NCBI RefSeq assembly: GCF_023701485.1
Contig: NZ_JAMQBK010000023.1
Location: forward strand, 103,304-167,303
Length of the DNA: 64,000 bases
Source: Aporhodopirellula aestuarii
GTDB lineage: Bacteria; Planctomycetota; Planctomycetia; Pirellulales; Pirellulaceae
Direction of reading: 5' to 3'
Part shown: positions 58,369-64,000 of the stretch, one piece after another
Numbering within the stretch: position 1 is the first letter of the stretch
Layout of the letters: the number at the start of each line of letters is the position of its first letter
Notes under the pieces: model-generated
Told to the model about the DNA's origin: nothing
Database searches by the model: none
What the model saw: the letters and a program-made list of their open reading frames with translations, nothing else
Position numbers and translations under genes: made by a program

Positions 58369-61300
58369 CTAGCTTTCACCTTGACGAGATCCATCGCTTG
58401 ATTGCGATCGAATGAGTGCCTGCGACAGTTCTTTTGGCAACGTCCGCAGATGCAAATCTCGTTGTGGGAATGCGATTTCAATCCCCGCCGCGTTGAACTC
58501 TTTGTTGATCATCGTGTGCAACTCGTGAATCGTTGCGAGTCGATTATCGAGATCAGCCAAATAACATCGCAGCACCAGATTGAGTGTCGAATCGCCAAAG
58601 CCTTCGAACGTCACATTGGGCGCCGGATCAGATGAAATCCGACTATGCTCGGCACAAATTTTCTTCAGCAGGTCGCATGCCTGATCGGTATCACTTCCAT
58701 ACGCGACGCCGACGTTAACGACCACTCGATTCGTCGTGTCCGTCAATGTCCAGTTCACCAGACGGCCGGTGATCAGATCTTTGTTGGGAATGATCAGTTC
58801 CTGTCGATCCCAATTCGTAATCGTGGTCGCTCGCATTCGAATCCGGGCCACGACACCGGTCGTATCCCCCAGCGTCACGATATCGCCAACACGAATCGGT
58901 TGCTCGAACAAGAGGATCAAGCCGCTGACGAAGTTCGCAAAGATCTCCTGCAAACCGAACCCGAGCCCGACACCGAGAGCGGCCACCAACCACTGGATGT
59001 TATCCCAGCGCAACCCGAGCGTTTTGGCACTCATGGATAGTCCGAGGAACATCAACGCGTAGGTTCCCAACGTGGTGATCGCGTAACGAACCGGCTTTTC
59101 CAACGGCAGTCGCTCCAGCAGCACGCCTTCAATCAACCCCGGCAGGTTTCGCACCGATGCCCATGTCAGCACCACGATCGGAATCGTTTTGACCAAATCG
59201 GCGAGCGTGACGTAGACGATTTCGCCTTTCTCATCGACGCTCTGCCACAACCGGATCGCTTCGAGATACCCAACGGCTGGTAAGACCGGCGACCAAATCC
59301 ATGCGACTCCGATGAGGGTCGTGATCGCCAAAAACGTGCTGACCAATCGACTCGTCTGGGCGCTGATCTCAGATGCCTCCATGCTCGCGGGTGCCTCGAC
59401 TTCTACCCCCACGGTGCCAAGCCGTTCGGCCTGCTCAAGACGTTCGCGATGCACCGCCCAAGCGAGCCGCCGACGCTGAGTCAACAACCACCGCCGCGTC
59501 GTACCGCCAATGAAGAACGCGACAATGCAAAGCCAAAACGTGTAATAGAACTGCTCGATCAAAACCTCAGCCGCGCTGCCGTATCCCATGATTGAGATGA
59601 TCGCAAAGATGATCGGCAACCAAACGATGGGAAGAAACCAGATGTGTCGTAAACGAGCCAACCAGCCGTCGGGATTGTCACGAATCGCAACCGAAAAAAT
59701 TCCCTTCTTCGGCTCGAGTGTCCGCCACAACACAATGCTGAGCAGCACCATGCCCGAGATAAACATCAGACGACTGAGGGCCTGCGTGAGTTGATACCGC
59801 CCGAGCTCAGATGTGGTCACGTAAACGATCATCACCGGCAGACCGATATCGATCAAAATCCGCAGCCACCGGCGGAGTCCACGAATGGAATCTTCATCGG
59901 TATTGAAATGGGCGATGGCGAGACCGTGCGGACGCAGACATTGACGAAGCAGCTCGATCGGAAATGCCGCCATCGCCGCCAAGTGCAATGCGCGAACGAC
60001 CGCTCGAACAAGAGGCTCTTGACCGCTCGACGCATCAAACGCATCGCCGATGATCCACAACAACACGACCAGGGGCAATGTCAACGCAAGTGACAACAGC
60101 GACGTCGCGTACGTCGGTTGAAGCGACAGAGTTTGACGACTCGCGGCGCGTTTTCCGTGCTCTATAATCCGCCGTCTCAATCGCGTGCCGAACCACATGA
60201 TCGTCGCCAGGGCGACGATCAAGACGACGACCAAATCAGGACGCTTCCACAACCCTTCTCCCAACCGCAGCGCCAGCAATTTGAGGTGACGCGGGTGCAT
60301 GATCCACCGGAACGATTGCCACGCCAACGGAATATCGAGCACGCGAAACACCGCTTCATTGCGAATCCAAACGATGTGTGAATCGATCTCGGAATCAAGC
60401 CTCGAGACGGTCTTTCGCAACTCTTCTAATTCCTGCCGACGATCGACCAGCTTTGTCAAATGAGTTTCGAGATCGCCGATGAACTTACCGAGCAGTTCAA
60501 CTTCGGTGGTCGGCAGATTGCTGGAACTGCGACTGTTCCCCATGATCACCCGTTCGGAAAACACCTCCATCGGAAGTTCACCGGCAACGGAGTCATCCAC
60601 GCCTTGCAGGGTCAGCTCAAGTTGACGTTGGAGATCGCGCCGCTTTTCGATCGTGCGATCGATCGTTGTGATTTCGTTGCTGATCCGGTTGATCGAGGGC
60701 AGCCGATTCTTCATCAACTGCAGCTCTAAACCGACACTGCTCGACAATCGCTCTCCGGTGCGATTGGATTCCGCAATCAACGCTTGGGTATCGGTAAGCC
60801 GTTTGGACCAATTGTCGGTTTCGATCTTTTCCTTGGCCAACATCCGCTCGGCTTGATCAGTCTCACCGATGATCTCAACCCAGACATCCTTGAGCTTCAG
60901 AATCTGAGACGACTCCGCATCGCCGCCGGCATCCTCGATTTCTTTTTGGTACTCAGTCAAATCTTGCTTGATCTGGCTTTGCCGACGCATCTGCAGCGTC
61001 GTCGCCCAGTCGTTGTAGACCAACTCCGCTTGCCGAACATTTCGCTTTGCGGCGGCGCTTTGCAGTGGCAAGAGGTCGGTCTGCGCCTCGAGCAGCATCT
61101 GCTCTCGCAACAAAGCCTCAAGACGCTGCTTGGCGGCCGATAATTGTGCGGCAAGCAGCGACTGGCGAACGTGCTTGAGCCTGCCTTCGGGATCATCGGA
61201 GAGTTCACCAACGGAGGCCGCTTCGATGGTTTCGATATCACGACGCTGAGCGGTTATCTCAGCGGGCAATTTTTCCAATCGCGTTTTTCGCTGAGCGATG

Positions 61301-61908
61301 GCTTCGTCAACCTTCTGCGCACGCTCCCGCGCGGCGGTTAATTCTGTGTTAGCGAGCACGAGACGCTGCTTGACGTCCTCGACCGACAAAAACCGATCGT
61401 GGGCGTCTTCAGAGACCTGCAGCGGAAGCTCGGCTTCCCGTTTCGCGGCCGCTTTGTCAGCCTCAATTTGAGCGAGAGATTTTTCGAAACCTGCGACCGC
61501 GTCCGAGGCGGCGCGATGCGACGCAAAAACCTTGGCGAGTTCCTGCAACGAAGCCAGGATCCGATCCCGCAACATCGGATCGATCGATTCATCGGCCGTG
61601 ACGCGAGCGATCTCGCTAGCGACAACTTCCGCATTGGTCAGCGGCGTCGGCTCGAGAGACGTCACCGTCTCGCCCGGAAGCGGTTCCACACCCGTCGTCG
61701 CCGTATCGCCAGTCTGCAACGGCATCGCAAATGCGAGATGATGCAGCGGTGGTGACGTGTTCCCACGTGATCCATCAGCTAACGAAACGTCGTCCGCTGA
61801 TGCCGACGAGCAGAGCATGCACAGCATGAGGCCCACGGCGAGCAGGCCGATCGGCTGACTCGGGGACGAGGCGGGGTGTTTTCGGAAAAGTTCAAGAATT
61901 CGCAACAT
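58369..61908 (-). CDS. Large MscK/MscM-type mechanosensitive channel
   Basis: A 1179-aa protein. It has a signal peptide (cleaved near SSASADD), then a periplasmic coiled-coil region of about 450 residues (long heptad helices such as VKQRLVLANTELTAARERAQ). About eleven membrane segments follow (about 560-970). The MscS core has pore helix and beta domain LGVGLGFGLQEIFANFVSGL, LLFEQPIRVGDIVTLGDTTG, MRATTITNWDRQELIIPNKD and the C-terminal VVVNVGVAYGSDTDQACDLL. Size and layout match E. coli MscK/YjeP-type proteins. It releases solutes under osmotic down-shock. ATG 61908 is chosen over the upstream in-frame start at 62187, which would overlap the divergent gene. Confidence 0.92.
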   Translation of the reverse strand: MLRILELFRKHPASSPSQPIGLLAVGLMLCMLCSSASADDVSLADGSRGNTSPPLHHLAFAMPLQTGDTATTGVEPLPGETVTSLEPTPLTNAEVVASEIARVTADESIDPMLRDRILASLQELAKVFASHRAASDAVAGFEKSLAQIEADKAAAKREAELPLQVSEDAHDRFLSVEDVKQRLVLANTELTAARERAQKVDEAIAQRKTRLEKLPAEITAQRRDIETIEAASVGELSDDPEGRLKHVRQSLLAAQLSAAKQRLEALLREQMLLEAQTDLLPLQSAAAKRNVRQAELVYNDWATTLQMRRQSQIKQDLTEYQKEIEDAGGDAESSQILKLKDVWVEIIGETDQAERMLAKEKIETDNWSKRLTDTQALIAESNRTGERLSSSVGLELQLMKNRLPSINRISNEITTIDRTIEKRRDLQRQLELTLQGVDDSVAGELPMEVFSERVIMGNSRSSSNLPTTEVELLGKFIGDLETHLTKLVDRRQELEELRKTVSRLDSEIDSHIVWIRNEAVFRVLDIPLAWQSFRWIMHPRHLKLLALRLGEGLWKRPDLVVVLIVALATIMWFGTRLRRRIIEHGKRAASRQTLSLQPTYATSLLSLALTLPLVVLLWIIGDAFDASSGQEPLVRAVVRALHLAAMAAFPIELLRQCLRPHGLAIAHFNTDEDSIRGLRRWLRILIDIGLPVMIVYVTTSELGRYQLTQALSRLMFISGMVLLSIVLWRTLEPKKGIFSVAIRDNPDGWLARLRHIWFLPIVWLPIIFAIISIMGYGSAAEVLIEQFYYTFWLCIVAFFIGGTTRRWLLTQRRRLAWAVHRERLEQAERLGTVGVEVEAPASMEASEISAQTSRLVSTFLAITTLIGVAWIWSPVLPAVGYLEAIRLWQSVDEKGEIVYVTLADLVKTIPIVVLTWASVRNLPGLIEGVLLERLPLEKPVRYAITTLGTYALMFLGLSMSAKTLGLRWDNIQWLVAALGVGLGFGLQEIFANFVSGLILLFEQPIRVGDIVTLGDTTGVVARIRMRATTITNWDRQELIIPNKDLITGRLVNWTLTDTTNRVVVNVGVAYGSDTDQACDLLKKICAEHSRISSDPAPNVTFEGFGDSTLNLVLRCYLADLDNRLATIHELHTMINKEFNAAGIEIAFPQRDLHLRTLPKELSQALIRSQSSDGSRQGES

Positions 61909-62017
61909 AAGGTGTAGTCTGTAAAAACAAGGAGTCAGGCCGAAAGGGCAAAAGTCCCAAAGCGGTTTCACGGCTTCTCTTGACGGGACCACGCCCGTTT
62001 TGTTAGCGGATGCACGT

Positions 62018-63409
62018 ATGGGCCAACCTTCCTGCGATTTCCGAACCGATGCGAATACAAACGCGCTCCATACCGTGCGAGGTTGGGGCGGCGCGCCCTG
62101 CCATCGTGAACAAAAAAACGACTTGCCGTCAAAAATCGGCCTCCTTCTGTACAGCGGATTGCTGTTAACGCTGTACCTACTCGGCAATCACGAGGCCGTT
62201 GCCCAATCGCCGCTGCCGGGTTCACCGTCGAACCAAACTCAATACGTCCTACTCAACAACGATCGAGTGCTTTCGGGAACCGTTTGGGCGCGAGGACAGT
62301 CGGTGATCGTACGACGTGGTAACGAAGCTGAACTGACCCTGCAAGCACGTCAAGTTGTTGCGGTTGCTGACGACCTACCAGCCCTCTTTGAGGCGAGAAT
62401 CCGATCACTGCGGCGGAGGACACTACCGTCGGTCGATGACCTCATCGGTGATTTGCGTTGGTGCATCGACCAAGGACTGCCCAACGAGGCAACCGGCCTC
62501 TTAATGAAGATTTACGCGGTCTCGCCAAATCATCCCGTCGCGTTGCAACTCGAATCACGACTGCGTCGCATGGCGGTGGCACAATCGACGCCGAATGCAT
62601 CTCCGGAAAACGAGATCAACGAAACCGTCGACGACTTCGCATCCGAAGGCGTGTCCCCGGCCAGTCATATGGTCGAACGCCAGCCGTTGGAACCCGCCCT
62701 TTCAACTCCGGCACTGCCAATCAATCCCACCACCGCCCCCGCATCGCTGCATTATTTCACTGCGAAAGTGCAGCCGATCTTGATCTCACGCTGCGCGCGG
62801 TGCCATCACGACGAAGCACCTGTTGCCACCAACTGGAACCTGGTGTTGCCACCCAGCGGAGCCCTGCGTGTCACGCAGCGAGGTTCCATTGCCAACCTCG
62901 AAGCGACGCTGGCCTACTGCGACCCTCGAAATCCGTTTTCGAGCACACTGATCGAAAAGGCGACGCTCGATCACCACCAACCCACCGGCACGGAACCGTC
63001 GCCCAACGAGAAACCACAACCGCCCATCGCTGAACATGAACTCGCATTGGTTCGAACGTTGGGCGATTGGATCAGTTCGCTGCCTCCCCAAAAGTCGCGT
63101 CTGTCCGGCCCCGCGACAACAACCACTGACATCGAGGCTGTCGAAGAAGGGCCACTCAGCCCGATCCGACCGTCCGAGGTAGCCGCATTCTTATCCAGCC
63201 CGCCAGCCCCCGAAATGAGCGATCCGTCGCTCCAACCGGAGCCCCCACTGGATGAATTCACACCTTTCCCCGAACCACAACATCGGTCGGTGACCGATCC
63301 CGGATTGTCGCGTCCGGTGCGTCTACCAATCGTCGAAAACCCCGATGATGTGCGGCATTTCAACCGAGAAACTCGGCTCCGTCGCCAGCTCGGACTCGGC
63401 AGTCGATAA
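62018..63409 (+). CDS. Secreted protein with CxxCH (cytochrome c-like) motif
   Basis: About 463 aa. A hydrophobic export segment lies near IGLLLYSGLLLTLYLLGNHE, cleaved near AVAQS. It is followed by a beta-rich stretch (YVLLNNDRVLSGTVWARGQS) and a TPR-like helical part. At about residue 270 is YFTAKVQPILISRCARCHHD: the planctomycete-type cytochrome C motif F-x-x-x-V-x-P-I-L-x-x-x-C-x-x-C-H. Haem binding would need Cys-x-x-Cys-His, which is present. The rest is Pro/Ser-rich. The start is uncertain: ATG 62018 precedes the export segment by about 45 residues, and a TTG near 62123 would give a conventional signal peptide. It is divergent from the channel gene. Redox role unproven. Confidence 0.75.
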   Translation: MGQPSCDFRTDANTNALHTVRGWGGAPCHREQKNDLPSKIGLLLYSGLLLTLYLLGNHEAVAQSPLPGSPSNQTQYVLLNNDRVLSGTVWARGQSVIVRRGNEAELTLQARQVVAVADDLPALFEARIRSLRRRTLPSVDDLIGDLRWCIDQGLPNEATGLLMKIYAVSPNHPVALQLESRLRRMAVAQSTPNASPENEINETVDDFASEGVSPASHMVERQPLEPALSTPALPINPTTAPASLHYFTAKVQPILISRCARCHHDEAPVATNWNLVLPPSGALRVTQRGSIANLEATLAYCDPRNPFSSTLIEKATLDHHQPTGTEPSPNEKPQPPIAEHELALVRTLGDWISSLPPQKSRLSGPATTTTDIEAVEEGPLSPIRPSEVAAFLSSPPAPEMSDPSLQPEPPLDEFTPFPEPQHRSVTDPGLSRPVRLPIVENPDDVRHFNRETRLRRQLGLGSR

Positions 63410-63568
63410 CAGCGGAATTCCCATGTTTTCTGCGTTTCAGAAGTTCATCCGCGAGGAGTATCGCTCGGTTTCGCCCCTGGCACGCAGGTTGCAACGTGAG
63501 TTTTGTTTAGGTTTCGTGCTTCGCACCCTCGTGCCCAGCATTTTGTTCCCCAACGAAGACTCACGATC

Positions 63569-63751
63569 ATGGATTTCATCCGCTTGCTACTGGCTTTTGT
63601 GCTACCTCCGGCATCCGTGTACATTCAGTTCGGGCTTAACAAGTATTTTTGGATCAATTGCTTGTTGACGCTGCTCGGTTTTGTCCCCGGCGTGCTACAC
63701 GCGATTTACATCATGTCGTCGCGTCGCCCCGGTCTCGCTCGCCTTTCGTAA
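63569..63751 (+). CDS. Pmp3/YqaE-family membrane peptide
   Basis: A 60-aa protein with two transmembrane helices: MDFIRLLLAFVLPPASVYIQ and NCLLTLLGFVPGVLHAIYIM. It matches the Pmp3/YqaE family in length and key landmarks (LPP after the first helix, INCLLTLLG-x-x-PG-x-x-HA). The family is linked to membrane-potential and salt-stress tolerance. ATG 63569 is the family start; the longer frame from 63503 has no support. The ribosome-binding site is weak. Confidence 0.9.
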   Translation: MDFIRLLLAFVLPPASVYIQFGLNKYFWINCLLTLLGFVPGVLHAIYIMSSRRPGLARLS

Positions 63752-63778
63752 ATTGAATTCTTGGCCGCTAACCAACCA

Positions 63779-64000
63779 ATGCACTCAGGATCCGAAACGG
63801 CCGTTCAATCATCAGAACATTTACCAACAGGTGATGACAACGGATCGTGCCCGCGTATCGACCGAGTGTTGTTGATCCCTGGGCTGATGGAACCACGAAC
63901 GGCGATGTTGCCGCTGAAGTATCGGTTGCGTCGATATCGAAACGACGTCGAGATCTGGCGCGATCGCTATATGTTTCGTAACGTCGAAAAAAGCGTGTCG
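63779..64000 (+). CDS. Alpha/beta hydrolase, 5' part (cut by window end)
   Basis: 74 codons are visible and open to the last base. After a polar N-terminus (MHSGSETAVQSSEHLPTGDD) comes IDRVLLIPGLMEPRTAMLPL, the beta-strand and oxyanion-hole loop of lipase/esterase-type alpha/beta hydrolases (V-L-x-x-P-G). KYRLRRYRNDVEIWRDRYMF follows, resembling the next helix and strand. The nucleophile region is beyond the window. The gene starts 27 bases after the Pmp3 stop, so the two may be cotranscribed. Confidence 0.7.
   Translation, partial: MHSGSETAVQSSEHLPTGDDNGSCPRIDRVLLIPGLMEPRTAMLPLKYRLRRYRNDVEIWRDRYMFRNVEKSVS

Noticed and set aside
61909-62187. N-terminal extension of the mechanosensitive channel frame
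   Set aside because: The extra 93 residues overlap the divergent secreted-protein gene and precede a clean signal peptide starting at 61908.
1-64000. CRISPR arrays, rRNA genes, riboswitches and phage genes
   Set aside because: Reading through the window I saw no regularly spaced repeats, no rRNA-like stretches, no riboswitch core I could recognise and no phage structural genes. Covariance-model searches would be needed to exclude small RNAs.

Overview
The window looks like chromosomal DNA of a planctomycete, most likely a Pirellulaceae member (Rhodopirellula-like). I infer this from two DUF1559 pseudopilin-like proteins with [16 protein letters not shown]-termini, a tetrahydromethanopterin (H4MPT) synthesis cluster in a bacterial setting, a sialidase/sialic-acid locus, a CxxCH domain of the planctomycete secreted-cytochrome type, many small zinc-ribbon proteins, and weak Shine-Dalgarno sequences with frequent GTG/TTG starts. 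No database was searched; all family calls come from reading motifs.

Layout. 1-2.5 kb: non-coding DNA, then a complete IS66-family element (841-2311) with 13-bp terminal inverted repeats and a perfect 8-bp target duplication, inserted at the 5' end of a small lipoprotein gene. 2.4-13.2 kb: a putative sialic-acid region with a XylR/AraC-type regulator, an N-acetylneuraminate lyase, a Kelch mutarotase fused to a sodium:solute symporter, and a BNR-repeat sialidase. Two DUF1559 genes and three short lipoprotein genes (45-57 aa) are interleaved with it. 13.3-17 kb: a minus-strand set of three secreted/lipoproteins, two sharing one domain, separated by strong hairpins. 17.2-24 kb: a secreted protein overlapping a UbiA-type prenyltransferase, then (minus) a 1215-aa polytopic membrane protein followed by PspA. 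24.3-30.9 kb: recJ, rpmG, priA, a Tat-exported lipase-like protein and a small zinc-ribbon protein.

31.2-38 kb: a tight plus-strand run of LMW protein tyrosine phosphatase, secreted protein, active-looking HtrA-type protease and two HtrA-like proteins in which all three catalytic positions are replaced. An SPFH protein and a divergent NAD-kinase-family protein follow. 40.2-43 kb (minus): pyrH-frr plus a zinc-ribbon membrane protein. 43.2-47.5 kb (minus): TolQ/ExbB-ExbD-ExbD running into a PabA/TrpG-like amidotransferase, a DUF447 protein and a ribofuranosylaminobenzene 5'-phosphate synthase-like GHMP protein. The last three fit early H4MPT synthesis, since p-aminobenzoate feeds the synthase.

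48-58.4 kb: a minus-strand catabolic operon (MFS transporter, Gfo/Idh/MocA oxidoreductase, cyclase-family hydrolase, DUF1537 four-carbon acid-sugar kinase, class II aldolase, ABM monooxygenase-like protein, beta-decarboxylating dehydrogenase, DUF5060-type glycoside hydrolase) with a divergent LysR regulator. It resembles threonate/erythronate-type sugar-acid pathways but with a different complement of enzymes. 58.4-64 kb: a large MscK/MscS-type mechanosensitive channel, a CxxCH-containing secreted protein, a Pmp3/YqaE peptide, and the start of an alpha/beta hydrolase cut by the window end.

The strongest novelty candidates are the protease/pseudoprotease operon (32.9-38.0 kb), the variant sugar-acid operon (48-57.3 kb), and the recurring DUF1559-small lipoprotein modules.
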